Source: Aerococcaceae bacterium DSM 111021
Lineage (GTDB): Bacteria; Bacillota; Bacilli; Lactobacillales; Aerococcaceae
Direction of reading: 5' to 3'
DNA length: 64,000 bases
Assembly: GCA_020112395.1 (NCBI GenBank)
Contig: JACCEK010000001.1
Location: 868,001-932,000, forward strand
Part shown: piece by piece, positions 54,642 through 64,000 of the stretch
Layout of the letters: every line of letters starts with the position of its first letter
Numbering within the stretch: position 1 is the stretch's first letter
Notes under the pieces: generated by a model
What the model saw: the letters and a program-made list of their open reading frames with translations, nothing else
Told to the model about the DNA's origin: nothing
Database searches by the model: none
Program-made: the position numbers and the translations under genes

Positions 54642-56270
54642 ATGATTAATGTATCTAACGTCAGTTTACAATTCCCAGATCGTAAGCTTTTTGATGAAGT
54701 AAATATTACGTTTACGCCTGGAAACTGCTACGGAGTTATCGGTGCGAATGGGGCTGGAAAATCAACTTTTCTAAATATATTATCTGGTGAAATTTCACCA
54801 ACTACCGGAAACGTTAGTATGGACCCAGATGAGCGTTTGGCTGTATTAAGCCAAAACCACTATGGTTTCGAAGACAACACTGTTATTGAAACTGTCATGA
54901 TGGGTCATAAAGAATTATACGAAACAATGAAAGAAAAAGATGCTATCTATATGAAAGCAGACTTTACGGATGAAGATGGAATCCGTGCTGGTGAATTAGA
55001 AGGACTATTCTCTGAAATGGGTGGATGGGAAGCTGAATCTGAAGCAAGTGATATGCTTCAAGGTTTAGGTATCACTATCAGTATGCAAAACCAATTAATG
55101 CGTGAATTAAATGAGGCTGACAAAATTAAAGTTTTACTTGCTCAAGCACTATTTGGTAAACCTGATAACTTATTACTTGATGAGCCTACAAACGGTTTGG
55201 ACGCTCCAGCAATTGATTGGTTAAGTGATTTTATTATGGACTTCCCTAACACAGTTATCGTTGTATCCCATGACCGTCACTTCTTAAACACCGTATGTAC
55301 ACATATGGCGGACGTGGACTTTGGTAAAATTAAATTATTCGTCGGTAACTACGATTTTTGGTTACAATCAAGTCAATTAGCTGCAAGAATGAATGCTGAC
55401 CAAAATGCTAAAAAAGAAGAACAAATTAAAGAATTACAAGACTTTATTGCTCGCTTCTCTGCGAACGCTTCTAAATCTAAGCAAGCAACATCGCGTAAGA
55501 AAATGTTAGATAAAATCACTTTAGATGATATCCAACCTTCTTCACGTCGCTACCCATTCGTTGGATTCTCACCAGATCGTGAGATTGGAAATGACCTGTT
55601 ACGTGTTGAAGGTATTTCTAAAACAATCGATGGAGAAAAAATATTAGATAACATAACCTTTACACTAAGTCGTGAAGATAAAGTTGCTTTCTCAAGTCGA
55701 AATGACAATGCAACTTCTGCATTATTCGAAATTTTGATGGGGAACATGGAACCAGATAGCGGAAAAGTTGAATGGGGAGTTACAACGTCTCAAACTTACT
55801 TACCTCGTAATTCTGGTGATGAATTCGACGGTGTCGAATTAAATATTGTTGATTGGTTAAGACAATATGCCTCTAAAGAAGAACAAGATAATACATTCCT
55901 ACGTAGTTTCTTAGGTAGAATGTTATTTAGTGGTGAAGATGTTATGAAATCAGTCAATGTTTTATCTGGTGGGGAAAAGGTTCGCTGCCTACTATCTAAG
56001 ATGATGCTTTCAAAAGCAAATGTTTTAGTATTAGACCAACCAACTAACCACTTGGACTTAGAGTCAATTACAGCCTTAAACGAAGGTTTAATTAAATTTA
56101 AAGGTGCCATTTTAATGGCTTCTCATGACTTTGAAGTATTGAATACAACATGTAATCGTGTTATTGAAATAACACCGAATGGTTCGTTTGACCGAATTAA
56201 TTCAACATATGAAGATTTTGTAAACGATCAAGATGTTCAAAACCGTATTGAAGCTTTATACAACGCCTAA
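54642..56270 (+). CDS. ABC-F ATPase (YbiT/YkpA-like)
   Basis: This 542-residue soluble protein has two ABC domains and no membrane part. The first Walker A is GANGAGKST (about 34-42), Walker B LLLDEPTNGLD. The first signature is degenerate (MRELNEADK), the second is LSGGEKVRCLL. The second Walker A is missing: SREDKVAFSSRNDNATSALF stands in its place. This asymmetry is typical of the YbiT/YkpA subgroup. ABC-F proteins act on the ribosome. GGGAGG precedes the ATG. It precedes guaC by 30 bases. Confidence 0.88.
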   Translation: MINVSNVSLQFPDRKLFDEVNITFTPGNCYGVIGANGAGKSTFLNILSGEISPTTGNVSMDPDERLAVLSQNHYGFEDNTVIETVMMGHKELYETMKEKDAIYMKADFTDEDGIRAGELEGLFSEMGGWEAESEASDMLQGLGITISMQNQLMRELNEADKIKVLLAQALFGKPDNLLLDEPTNGLDAPAIDWLSDFIMDFPNTVIVVSHDRHFLNTVCTHMADVDFGKIKLFVGNYDFWLQSSQLAARMNADQNAKKEEQIKELQDFIARFSANASKSKQATSRKKMLDKITLDDIQPSSRRYPFVGFSPDREIGNDLLRVEGISKTIDGEKILDNITFTLSREDKVAFSSRNDNATSALFEILMGNMEPDSGKVEWGVTTSQTYLPRNSGDEFDGVELNIVDWLRQYASKEEQDNTFLRSFLGRMLFSGEDVMKSVNVLSGGEKVRCLLSKMMLSKANVLVLDQPTNHLDLESITALNEGLIKFKGAILMASHDFEVLNTTCNRVIEITPNGSFDRINSTYEDFVNDQDVQNRIEALYNA

Positions 56271-56300
56271 AACAGATTAAAAGGAGACTTAATTAATATA

Positions 56301-57275
56301 ATGGAAGTTTTTGATTTTGAAGATGTGCAAATGATCCCTAATAAAAGTATCGTACAAAGTCGTTCTGAGTGTGATACTACAATCAAGTTTGGTCCTCGCG
56401 AGTTTAAAATTCCTGTGGTACCTGCTAACATGCAGACAGTCATGAATGAAGAATTAGCTGTATGGTTCGCCGAACAAGATTACTTTTATATTATGCACCG
56501 CTTTGATGAGCCGGGTCGTATTCCATTCATTAAAATGATGCATGAAAAAGGACTTTTCGCTTCGATTAGTGTAGGTATCAAAGATTATGAATATGACTTT
56601 GTTCGCCAACTAGCTAATGAAAATATTATTCCTGAATATATTACAATTGATGTCGCACATGGACATTCTGAGTATGTGATTGATATGATTCGCTTTGTTA
56701 AAGAGTACTTACCTGAAACATTCTTAATTGCAGGCAACGTTGGTACACCTGAAGCGGTTCGTGAATTAGAAAACGCTGGAGCTGACGCTACTAAAGTTGG
56801 TGTCGGACCTGGTCGTGTTTGTATCACTAAGCTAAAAACTGGTTTTGGAACTGGTGGATGGCAATTAGCTGCTATTCGCGCTTGTGCTAAAGCAGCAACT
56901 AAACCAATTGTTGCTGACGGTGGTATCCGCCATAATGGTGATATTGCTAAAGCAGTACGCTTCGGTGCATCTATGGTAATGATTGGTTCATTATTTGCAG
57001 CACACGAAGAAAGTCCTGGTAAGTCGCGCGAAATCGATGGTAAAATGTACAAAGAATACTTCGGTAGCGCTTCTGAACACCAAAAAGGTGAACACAAAAA
57101 CGTTGAAGGTAAAATCGAAATGATCCGTGCACGCGGAAAATTAATCAACACTATGATTGAAATGCAACAAGATTTACAATCTGCTATTTCTTATGCTGGT
57201 GGTAATAAATTAGATGCATTACGTCATGTAGATTATGTTCTAGTTCGTAATACTATCTATAACGGTGATAAATAA
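56301..57275 (+). CDS. guaC: GMP reductase
   Basis: This 324-residue enzyme deaminates GMP to IMP with NADPH. It shows [60 protein letters not shown] with catalytic Cys174, and [26 protein letters not shown]. It is the short GuaC type, without the CBS domains of IMP dehydrogenase. It is on the same strand 30 bases after the ABC-F gene. Confidence 0.96.
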   Translation: MEVFDFEDVQMIPNKSIVQSRSECDTTIKFGPREFKIPVVPANMQTVMNEELAVWFAEQDYFYIMHRFDEPGRIPFIKMMHEKGLFASISVGIKDYEYDFVRQLANENIIPEYITIDVAHGHSEYVIDMIRFVKEYLPETFLIAGNVGTPEAVRELENAGADATKVGVGPGRVCITKLKTGFGTGGWQLAAIRACAKAATKPIVADGGIRHNGDIAKAVRFGASMVMIGSLFAAHEESPGKSREIDGKMYKEYFGSASEHQKGEHKNVEGKIEMIRARGKLINTMIEMQQDLQSAISYAGGNKLDALRHVDYVLVRNTIYNGDK

Positions 57276-57297
57276 TCCATTAATTTAATAGTCAAAT

Positions 57298-57343
57298 AAA
57301 GGATGTTATATTAGCTTAAATTGCTAATATAACATCCTTTTTC
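57298..57343. terminator. terminator of guaC
   Basis: AAAGGATGTTATATTAGC pairs perfectly with GCTAATATAACATCCTTT, followed by Ts. Confidence 0.9.
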
Positions 57344-57361
57344 CTTTATATAATACTTCCT

Positions 57362-58381
57362 TCAGGCAAAACTAGACAATATAAACGTTAAACCAGCATA
57401 GATTAAAAAGTAAATTAAAGTATATACGATTAGAAGAATCAGATAGAGTTGGCGTTTAAAGTATAAATAACCAACAAATTCTCGAATAAAAGCATTCAAT
57501 GTAAAATACCATTTTGTCCGCGACCCAAATCCAATACAATCTAAGCCCGCTTCTTTTGCAATAAGCAATGCTCTAAAGACATGGTAAGCGTTCGTTACAA
57601 CAGCAAATTTTGCCCTCTTAGAGTCCATCATAGCGTGTGAGAATAGTATATTCTCTTCTGTGTTTGTCGCCTTGTCCTCGAGGATAATTGCCTCTTGAGG
57701 TACGCCTTTCTCTATTGCATAGACTGCCATTGCAGATGCCTCAGCTACAACTTCATCTTCACCCTGCCCACCGGTCATAATCAACTTAATCTTCGGATTC
57801 TTCTTGTAAAGTTTAATTGCCTTGTCCACTCTACTTGCCAAAAGAGGTGTCACCCTCTTACCATCAAGTCCAGCACCTAAAACAACCAAGTAGTCTAAGT
57901 CAGGTTTAGAAAAATGTGCTAAGTTTAATACCATTGTTATCGTATAAAGATTGATAACAACCAAAAAAAAGATAATCAATAGAGTGATATAGACATAAAA
58001 TGTATTATAAATTGTGTGTTCAGTTAAATCTGAAACGACCGGCCATACAGTAAGATATAAAATCAGCGCAACAGCAAACAACAAAGATAAAAGATTATTA
58101 AATCTTAACCCTTCACGCTTTATCAGCATCAAGCCACTATATAAAAATCCACCTATAATAATAAAGGGTCCAATTAAGAAAATGATTAAAGACAGTATTG
58201 CCAATATAATGAGCAGTGCTATCTGAGCATTGCTCACTAGTAAATAAAAGATGGACACCCCAATACATAAAACAAATAATAGAAATGATAACCCTAACAT
58301 TAATCTTCTTGGTTCAGTGTACCAAATGTACATAAGAAAAAAACCTGTAATGCCTGTAGATAGGAACAGTGTTAAAAACAT
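57362..58381 (-). CDS. YdcF-family (DUF218) membrane protein
   Basis: This 339-residue protein has four or five membrane segments in its first 150 residues. A cytoplasmic or extracellular YdcF/SanA/ElyC-type domain follows (YLVVLGAGLDGKRVTPLLASRV, LIMTGGQGEDEVVAEASAM, TNTEENILFSHAMM, FAVVTNAYHVFRALLIA). A C-terminal membrane segment ends it. ElyC is linked to envelope lipid carrier metabolism in E. coli; the role here is unknown. Monocistronic. Confidence 0.85.
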   Translation of the reverse strand: MFLTLFLSTGITGFFLMYIWYTEPRRLMLGLSFLLFVLCIGVSIFYLLVSNAQIALLIILAILSLIIFLIGPFIIIGGFLYSGLMLIKREGLRFNNLLSLLFAVALILYLTVWPVVSDLTEHTIYNTFYVYITLLIIFFLVVINLYTITMVLNLAHFSKPDLDYLVVLGAGLDGKRVTPLLASRVDKAIKLYKKNPKIKLIMTGGQGEDEVVAEASAMAVYAIEKGVPQEAIILEDKATNTEENILFSHAMMDSKRAKFAVVTNAYHVFRALLIAKEAGLDCIGFGSRTKWYFTLNAFIREFVGYLYFKRQLYLILLIVYTLIYFLIYAGLTFILSSFA

Positions 58382-58614
58382 ACTTTCACCTACTTAAAAT
58401 TTTATCGTACTTATATTTTATATACAGCATTATTTTATTATAAATGTTCGTCTAATATTATATCATTGATTCTACTTCGCTTACAAACATACTTGTCATA
58501 GTCATATTCTAGGTGTATACTTTTTATTATTATACTCATCAATTTATTATTTAACAATCAGTGTATCTATGGTTATAATGATATAAGATAATTAAAGAAA
58601 GAGAAGTGAAGTTA

Positions 58615-59328
58615 ATGGGACGTAAATGGATGAATATCAGAGAAAAGAAAGCAAAACAAGATCAAGACACATCCCGTGTTTATGCAAAATTTGGTATTGA
58701 AATTTATGCAGCAGCAAAATCAGGTGAACCTGATCCCGAGTCAAATCAAAAATTAAAATTCGCCATAGAACGTGCTAAGACTTACGATGTTCCAAGACAT
58801 ATTATCGATCGAGCAGTTGATAAAGCGAAAGGGGCTGACGATGAGCAATTCCAAGAGTTACGTTATGAAGGTTTTGGTCCAAGCGGTACAATGGTCATCG
58901 TTGATGCTTTAACTAATAATGTTAACCGTACTGCCGGTAATGTCCGTTCTTTATACGGTAAAAATGGTGGAAATATGGGTGTGAGTGGTTCAGTTAGTTA
59001 TCTTTTTGATAATACTGCTGTCTTTGTTGTAGCTGACCAAGATGCAGAAGAAGTGATGATGGCTCTACTCGAAGCAGATGTTGATGTTCGTGATGTTCAA
59101 CAACAAGAAGAACAAGTTGTTGTTTATGGTGAACCAACTGATTTTAGTCATATTAAAGAAGCTTTAGAAGCATTCGGTATTGAGAAATTTGATGTAGCTG
59201 AACTTGAAATGCTTCCTAAATCCGAAGTATCACTTGGAGAAGATGATTTAGCACAATTTGAAAAACTTATTGACGCACTTGAAGATGACGAAGATGTTCA
59301 AAAGGTTTATCATAACGTTGATTTATAA
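58615..59328 (+). CDS. YebC/PmpR-family transcriptional or translational regulator
   Basis: This 237-residue protein has the YebC/TACO1 three-domain pattern: [61 protein letters not shown] and [20 protein letters not shown]. The N-terminus is of the YeeN subtype. Recent work links YebC proteins to relief of ribosome stalling. Start ATG 58615 follows AGAAG. The earlier GTG is not supported. It precedes glutathione peroxidase by 29 bases. Confidence 0.93.
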   Translation: MGRKWMNIREKKAKQDQDTSRVYAKFGIEIYAAAKSGEPDPESNQKLKFAIERAKTYDVPRHIIDRAVDKAKGADDEQFQELRYEGFGPSGTMVIVDALTNNVNRTAGNVRSLYGKNGGNMGVSGSVSYLFDNTAVFVVADQDAEEVMMALLEADVDVRDVQQQEEQVVVYGEPTDFSHIKEALEAFGIEKFDVAELEMLPKSEVSLGEDDLAQFEKLIDALEDDEDVQKVYHNVDL

Positions 59329-59357
59329 GACAAACTAAATTTTAAAAAGGAGACATT

Positions 59358-59828
59358 ATGCCACTACCAGACTTTTCACTTGTTCGAAGCAATGGTGAAC
59401 CCTATCGCTTAAATGATTACAATAATCATGTACTGTTGATTGTTAATACAGCTACACAGTGTGGATTAAATAGTCAGTTTGAAGAACTTGAACAACTCTA
59501 TAAAGATTTTCAAGAAAAAGATTTTACAGTCATTGGCTTTCCGAGCAATCAATTTAAACAAGAAGATCAATCAAATGACTCTATGGCCGAAAATTGTAAA
59601 ATTAATTTCGGTGTCACTTTTCCGTTGAATGAACTAGTCATAGTAAATGGTAAAAACTCTGAACCCGTCTTCCAATGGTTAAAACAAGAAAAAGGCGGCT
59701 TACTCAATAGTGAAATAAAATGGAACTTTACAAAGTTCTTAATTAATCGTCAAGGTGAAGTAGTGAAACGATACCCCCCTACAACAAAACCAGCGAATAT
59801 CAAGAAAGATATTCAAGACATATTATAA
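59358..59828 (+). CDS. glutathione peroxidase-family thiol peroxidase
   Basis: This 156-residue peroxidase has the peroxidatic Cys35 in NTATQCGLNSQF and the Trp-Asn of the active site in SEIKWNFTKF. The usual FPCNQFG motif reads FPSNQFKQED, so the Cys there is Ser63. Another Cys is at AENCKINFG, near the resolving-Cys position of thioredoxin-dependent members. It probably removes H2O2 or lipid peroxides. AAGGAG precedes the ATG. Confidence 0.9.
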   Translation: MPLPDFSLVRSNGEPYRLNDYNNHVLLIVNTATQCGLNSQFEELEQLYKDFQEKDFTVIGFPSNQFKQEDQSNDSMAENCKINFGVTFPLNELVIVNGKNSEPVFQWLKQEKGGLLNSEIKWNFTKFLINRQGEVVKRYPPTTKPANIKKDIQDIL

Positions 59829-59831
59829 ATA

Positions 59832-59870
59832 AAAAAATGGTGCTCTTTATTAAAATGAGCACCATTTTTT
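59832..59870. terminator. bidirectional terminator between peroxidase and liv operon
   Basis: AAAAAATGGTGCTC pairs with GAGCACCATTTTTT. It lies between converging genes. Confidence 0.9.
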
Positions 59871-59879
59871 ACTTTAAAC

Positions 59880-60521
59880 TTATTTATTAGTTACTGATTT
59901 TACTACATAACCACGGTTTTCAATTGATTTTACTAATTCATCAATTTTATTTGAATTAACACTCATAACTATGCGAATCGCGTTTTGCACATGATAGTAC
60001 ACAATCATGTGCGTTAAGTTGTTTTCTGACTCAACAAGTGCGTCTCCAATCTCTTCGATAACACCTTCCTGGTCTTTAGGTAATTCAACGACCAATGTTG
60101 TACCCGGCTCACGCGAACCCGAGATATCAACGAACGCTTTAAAGATATCTTTATCAGTTATTACTCCAACTAAGTTATCTTCAGCTAAGACAACCAATAC
60201 ACCTAAATTATTTTCAGCCATAGTTGTTGCTGCTTGATCGAGTAAAGTATCTGGATTAACTGAGAATAACTTTTTAGCCATAATATCTTCAGCAGAAGTC
60301 TTCTCTAATAAGTAATTAATCTCGTTTCTACTTAAACTTGTTGCATTAGATGGTAAGTTACGGTTAATTAAATCTTTCGTAACCATACCAACTAGTTTGT
60401 TGTTCTTTAATACTGGTAAACGATTAATATCATGTTTACGTAATAAGTCTTGAGCCTCAGTTACAGAAGTCTGAGGTGTAATCGTAATTAATTCTGTTGT
60501 CATATAATCTTTTACGTACAT
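59880..60521 (-). CDS. CBS-ACT domain protein at the end of the liv operon
   Basis: This 213-residue soluble protein has a CBS pair (about 1-60 and 75-130: DYMTTELITITPQTSVTEAQ, KHDINRLPVLKNNKLVGMVT, DIMAKKLFSVNPDTLLDQAA, LVGVITDKDIFKAF) and a C-terminal ACT-like domain (about 140-210, TTLVVELPKDQEGVIEEIGDA). The architecture resembles AcuB. CBS binds adenylates and ACT often binds amino acids. It lies two bases after livF, so it probably senses energy or amino acid status for this transporter. No enzyme motif. Confidence 0.85.
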   Translation of the reverse strand: MYVKDYMTTELITITPQTSVTEAQDLLRKHDINRLPVLKNNKLVGMVTKDLINRNLPSNATSLSRNEINYLLEKTSAEDIMAKKLFSVNPDTLLDQAATTMAENNLGVLVVLAEDNLVGVITDKDIFKAFVDISGSREPGTTLVVELPKDQEGVIEEIGDALVESENNLTHMIVYYHVQNAIRIVMSVNSNKIDELVKSIENRGYVVKSVTNK

Positions 60522-60523
60522 TT

Positions 60524-61228
60524 TTATCCTCCTAAGTATGCTTTTTGAACTTCATCACTCGCTAATAACTCTTCACCAGATCCAGATAACACAACTTTAC
60601 CTGTCTCAAGTACATAACCTCGTGTTGCTATCTGTAATGCCATATTAGCATTTTGTTCAATTAAAAGCACGGTTGTTCCCTGTTTTTGGATAGATTCAAT
60701 AATACTAAAGATTTCTTTAATAAAGATTGGCGCTAATCCCATCGAAGGCTCATCTAGTAACAACAATCTAGGTTTGGACATCAGTGCTCGCCCCATTGCA
60801 ACCATCTGCTGTTCCCCACCTGATAATGTCGCAGCATCTTGTTTTAACCTCTCACTTAAGACTGGGAAACGTTTATACACGTTTTGAAGATCTTCTTCCA
60901 TCTGATCCTTATCTTTACGTAAGAACGCGCCTAATTCTAAATTCTCTTTTACACTTAGTCCTTTAAATACATGACGGCCTTCAGGTACTTGAGAAATACC
61001 GGCTTGAACAATCTTTTTAGGTGAAAACTTCTCTAAATTCTTACCTTCATATTCAATTGACCCACCTGATGCTTTAACTAAGCCAGAAATAGTTCTAAGA
61101 ATCGTTGATTTACCAGCACCATTGGCACCGATTAAGGTAACAATTTCACCTTCGTTTACTTCAAAGCTAACATTACGCACCGCATTAATCATGCCGTAAT
61201 TTACTTGGAGATTATTTACTTTTAACAT
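60524..61228 (-). CDS. livF: branched-chain amino acid ABC transporter ATPase LivF
   Basis: This 234-residue ATPase has Walker A GANGAGKST, LSGGEQQMVAMGRAL and Walker B LLLDEPSMGLAP, all with the LivF-specific sequence EGRHVFKGLSVKENLELGAF. It pairs with LivG at the LivHM permease. Its start overlaps the livG stop by one base. The substrate is inferred from the family and could be another amino acid or urea-like solute. Confidence 0.93.
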   Translation of the reverse strand: MLKVNNLQVNYGMINAVRNVSFEVNEGEIVTLIGANGAGKSTILRTISGLVKASGGSIEYEGKNLEKFSPKKIVQAGISQVPEGRHVFKGLSVKENLELGAFLRKDKDQMEEDLQNVYKRFPVLSERLKQDAATLSGGEQQMVAMGRALMSKPRLLLLDEPSMGLAPIFIKEIFSIIESIQKQGTTVLLIEQNANMALQIATRGYVLETGKVVLSGSGEELLASDEVQKAYLGG

Positions 61229-62004
61229 TAACTATCCCCTCCTAAATATGCACGAACAACATCTTCATTTGACTGAATTTCTTTAGGTGTTCCTTCTGCA
61301 ATCAAACGACCATACTCTAGTACATAAATTCTTTGACAAATATCCATAACTAATGACATATCATGCTCAATTAACACAATTGTCAACCCAAATTGCTCAC
61401 GAATCTGCGCAATCAATGAAGTTAAATCAGCAGTTTCATTAGGGTTCATTCCTGCAGCCGGCTCATCTAAGAATAATATCTTTGGATTCGTTGCTAAGGC
61501 ACGAACTATCTCTAATCGACGCTGTTGTCCATAAGCTAAATTTCTAGCTTTATCATTCGCGTGTTTTGCTAAGTTAAAAATTGATAACAGTTCAAATGCT
61601 TTTTCTCGCATTTGTTTTTCTGTTTGATAGTAAGCAGATGTTCTAAAAATACTTGAAATCACTGAATTGCCATTTTCACGATGCATCGCAACTTGAACAT
61701 TCTCAAGTACAGTCATATCTGGGAATAAACGAATATTTTGGAATGTTCTAGCTAAGCCCATTCCATTAATCTTATCCGGTCTCTTACCATTCAGTTCTTT
61801 CATTTCGCCATCAACTTTTAAGTTAATTGTCCCTTCAGTAGGTTTATAAACACCTGTTAGAAGGTTGAAAAACGTTGTTTTACCTGCTCCGTTTGGACCA
61901 ATTAATCCGACTAATTCACCTTCGTTTAGTTCTAATGAAACATTCGATACGGCTGCTAATCCACCGAAGTTTTTCGTTAATTTATTGACTTCTAATAGAC
62001 TCAT
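61228..62004 (-). CDS. livG: branched-chain amino acid ABC transporter ATPase LivG
   Basis: This 258-residue ATPase has Walker [10 protein letters not shown], the LivG phrase [26 protein letters not shown], and [32 protein letters not shown] (signature LAYGQ, as usual in LivG). It overlaps livM by four bases. Confidence 0.93.
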   Translation of the reverse strand: MSLLEVNKLTKNFGGLAAVSNVSLELNEGELVGLIGPNGAGKTTFFNLLTGVYKPTEGTINLKVDGEMKELNGKRPDKINGMGLARTFQNIRLFPDMTVLENVQVAMHRENGNSVISSIFRTSAYYQTEKQMREKAFELLSIFNLAKHANDKARNLAYGQQRRLEIVRALATNPKILFLDEPAAGMNPNETADLTSLIAQIREQFGLTIVLIEHDMSLVMDICQRIYVLEYGRLIAEGTPKEIQSNEDVVRAYLGGDS

Positions 62005-62972
62005 GAAATGGCCTCCTTATCTTCACGTCCAACTAATTTATTTACAATACTACCAAACTTAAACTCCCATGTTCCTAATAATCCACCTGGACGGAAAATC
62101 ATAATTAGAACTAAAGCTAACGCATAAATTACCATACGTAATTGTCCGTAATCTTGTAAGACTAAGTTAAGTAAACCAAGTAAAATTGCTGCGATAAATG
62201 TACCAGTGTAACTACCGATACCACCAAATACTACAATAATTAAGACGTCAATCGATCGGTTAAATGTGTAGTCACTCGGAGTAACAATTCCAATAAATGT
62301 TGCTTGTAATGATCCACCAATCGCAGCAGTCATTGCCCCAATAACAAATGCCATTACTTTATATTTTGTAACGCTAACTCCCATTGCTTCTGCGGCAATT
62401 TCGTTTTGATTGATTGCTAATGTTGCTCGCCCACTACTACTATACGTGTAACAAACAATCACTGCCACAATAATAATTAAGAAAATATAAACTAAATCCC
62501 ATGTTGTTACTAATGGAATACCACTAATCCCAGCAGGACCATTTGTAATATCACGTAAGTTATTAATTAAAACCCGGATAATTTCACTTACCCCTAGGGT
62601 TGCGATGGCTAAGTAGTCTCCTTTAAGTCTTAATGTTGGAACACCAACAAGCAAGGCAATAACCATCGCTATTACCATTCCAACAGCAATACCAACAAAT
62701 AAACCAACAGTACTGTTATCCATCTCTTTAGTAAAAATCGCAGCTGAGTATGCTCCAATTGCAATAAAACCAGCATGTCCTAATGAGAATTGACCTGCAA
62801 CTCCTAAAATTAGGTTTAATCCAGCTGCATAAATAATATTCAACATAATAGTCATTAATGTAATTCGGTAGAATGGATTAATAACTCCTGTAGAAGTTAG
62901 GAAAAAGATAGCCGCAAAGCCAAATAGCGCTAGCGCTAACCACGATATACTTCGTAAATGTATTCTCTGCAT
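62001..62972 (-). CDS. livM: branched-chain amino acid ABC transporter permease LivM
   Basis: This 323-residue permease has about nine membrane segments. LivM motifs are [47 protein letters not shown] and [19 protein letters not shown]. It follows livH by eight bases. Confidence 0.93.
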   Translation of the reverse strand: MQRIHLRSISWLALALFGFAAIFFLTSTGVINPFYRITLMTIMLNIIYAAGLNLILGVAGQFSLGHAGFIAIGAYSAAIFTKEMDNSTVGLFVGIAVGMVIAMVIALLVGVPTLRLKGDYLAIATLGVSEIIRVLINNLRDITNGPAGISGIPLVTTWDLVYIFLIIIVAVIVCYTYSSSGRATLAINQNEIAAEAMGVSVTKYKVMAFVIGAMTAAIGGSLQATFIGIVTPSDYTFNRSIDVLIIVVFGGIGSYTGTFIAAILLGLLNLVLQDYGQLRMVIYALALVLIMIFRPGGLLGTWEFKFGSIVNKLVGREDKEAIS

Positions 62973-62980
62973 GTTCTCAC

Positions 62981-63859
62981 CTAAACTTTCTCTTTAACGT
63001 TCTTACCAAATAATCCCGAAGGAAGTACTAGTAAGATAACAATTAATAAACCATAAACTACTGCGTCTTTATACATTGATCCACCCATAAAGGTTACGAT
63101 TGTTTCTAGAATACCAATGACATATCCACCAACCATTGCCCCTGGAATCGACCCTACTCCACCAACAACGGCGGCAACAAAGGCTTTAAGTCCTAACGCA
63201 GTCCCCATACCTGGTGAGATTGAATTATAATATACCCCAACTAGGACACCAGCAATACCTGCAAGTCCTGAACCTAATGCGAATGTAAATGAAATAACAC
63301 GGTTTACATCAATTCCCATTAATTGTGATGCTTCTGCGTCTACCGCAACAGCTCGCATCGCTTTTCCCATCTTTGACCGTTGAACAATAGTATAAAGTAT
63401 AATCATTAAAATCATTGTAATCACAAATACTAATATTTGCTTAGAGTTAATAACAATATTACCTACACGATAAATCGTTGTCTCAAGAGGAGATGGAAAT
63501 GCCCTAACTTCTGGACCTAAGAAATAAATCATTATATTCTGTAGAAAATAAGACACTCCAATAGCCGTAATTAATGAAGCAACACGAGTTGAATTACGTA
63601 AAGGCTTATATGCAACACGTTCAATAACGACTCCTAAAATTGCACAAAATAACATAGCAACAAACATTGCTAAAAATAAGTTCATCTCTAGAACTGTGAC
63701 TAAGAAGTACCCAACAAAGGCACCCATCATAAAAATATCGGCATGTGCAAAGTTAATTAGTTTAATCGTACCATATACCATCGTATAACCTAGGGCCATC
63801 AATGCGTATATACTACCTAAAGCAACACCATTTACTAGTTGCTGCAAAAATAGTTGCAT
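62981..63859 (-). CDS. livH: branched-chain amino acid ABC transporter permease LivH
   Basis: This 292-residue permease has about eight membrane segments. LivH motifs are LVNGVALGSIYALMALGYTMVYGTIKLINFAHADIFMMGAF, MRAVAVDAEASQLMGIDVNRVI and KAFVAAVVGGVGSIPGAMVGG. It is first in the visible operon and has its own promoter just upstream. No substrate-binding protein gene is in view between livH and the window edge. GAAAGGA precedes the ATG. Confidence 0.93.
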   Translation of the reverse strand: MQLFLQQLVNGVALGSIYALMALGYTMVYGTIKLINFAHADIFMMGAFVGYFLVTVLEMNLFLAMFVAMLFCAILGVVIERVAYKPLRNSTRVASLITAIGVSYFLQNIMIYFLGPEVRAFPSPLETTIYRVGNIVINSKQILVFVITMILMIILYTIVQRSKMGKAMRAVAVDAEASQLMGIDVNRVISFTFALGSGLAGIAGVLVGVYYNSISPGMGTALGLKAFVAAVVGGVGSIPGAMVGGYVIGILETIVTFMGGSMYKDAVVYGLLIVILLVLPSGLFGKNVKEKV

Positions 63860-63899
63860 AATAAAAATCCTTTCTTGTTAAAATTTAATAATTTATAAG

Positions 63900-63928
63900 A
63901 GTATAATATAGACTTTCTAATATTACAA
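63900..63928 (-). promoter_or_regulatory. sigma-A-type promoter of the liv operon
   Basis: On the minus strand TTGTAA (63928-63923) and TATACT (63905-63900) are 17 bases apart. This gives a leader of about 35-40 bases before livH. Confidence 0.7.
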
Positions 63929-64000
63929 CCGATTTTCTTAAAATAATTAGTGTTTCTCTAATAAAAGAGCCTTTATTTTAGAAGAAAACGTTTTATCTAT

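Noticed and set aside
56585..57151. 188-residue minus-strand frame within guaC
   Set aside because: It is antisense to a complete, well-conserved GMP reductase, with no independent support.

Overview
The window is a 64 kb stretch of low-GC Firmicute chromosome. Gene content points to Lactobacillales, most likely around Aerococcaceae or Carnobacteriaceae: a complete lower mevalonate pathway with type 2 IPP isomerase, class Ib ribonucleotide reductase (nrdIEF), pyruvate oxidase, a copYZA copper operon and AGGAGG-type ribosome binding sites. I infer this from content and cannot name the species. No rRNA, tRNA, CRISPR array, phage or insertion sequence was seen.

Layout. 1-2.2 kb: 5' part of meso-diaminopimelate dehydrogenase, a lipocalin-like protein, a small membrane peptide and a DsbA-family protein. 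2.2-6.5 kb: the unusual part, a sigma factor of the SigI family and its membrane anti-sigma factor RsgI, flanked by two secreted proteins (PepSY type and LysM-CAP type). RsgI and both secreted proteins carry tandem Trp-Asp-Asp-Asp-Asp repeats. 6.5-12.2 kb: candidate small RNA, heterodimeric ABC exporter, glycerophosphodiesterase and a FlaR-like P-loop protein. 12.4-18.5 kb: aldo/keto reductase, a frameshifted pyruvate oxidase, guaA and coaA. 19.0-23.3 kb: mvk-mvaD-pmk-fni. 23.4-28.4 kb: deoA-rpiA, a CpXC protein, gtrB/gtrA-type glycosylation genes and a small unknown. 28.5-32.5 kb: potABCD. 32.7-41.1 kb: VOC protein, thiolase, murB, GNAT, tsaE, two lipoproteins, zwf, pta. 41.2-48.3 kb: nrdIEF divergent from copYZA. 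48.4-57.3 kb: nnrD, DUF308 protein, nucleoside deoxyribosyltransferase-ppx-ppk, an ABC-F ATPase and guaC. 57.3-63.9 kb: YdcF-like protein, YebC-family regulator, glutathione peroxidase, and a livHMGF transporter operon ending in a CBS-ACT protein.

The strongest candidate for an undescribed system is at 2.2-6.5 kb. Besides the shared (W-D4)n repeats, the three transcription units sigI-rsgI, PepSY-WDDDD and LysM-CAP-WDDDD are each preceded by the same promoter-like element: GGT(C/A)CCTAAA, exactly 14 bases, CGTATTAT. It resembles the C-rich -35 and CG-containing -10 reported for sigma-I promoters. This suggests an autoregulated SigI regulon whose membrane sensor (RsgI) displays the same acidic-aromatic module outside the cell as the exported effectors. 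sigI itself has no ATG, GTG or TTG start at its ribosome binding site, and appears to start at AUC.

Other points worth checking are a one-base frameshift in pyruvate oxidase, adjacent NrdR and Cop operators between nrdI and copY, a divergent active-site loop in glucose-6-phosphate dehydrogenase, and a liv operon without a binding-protein gene in view.
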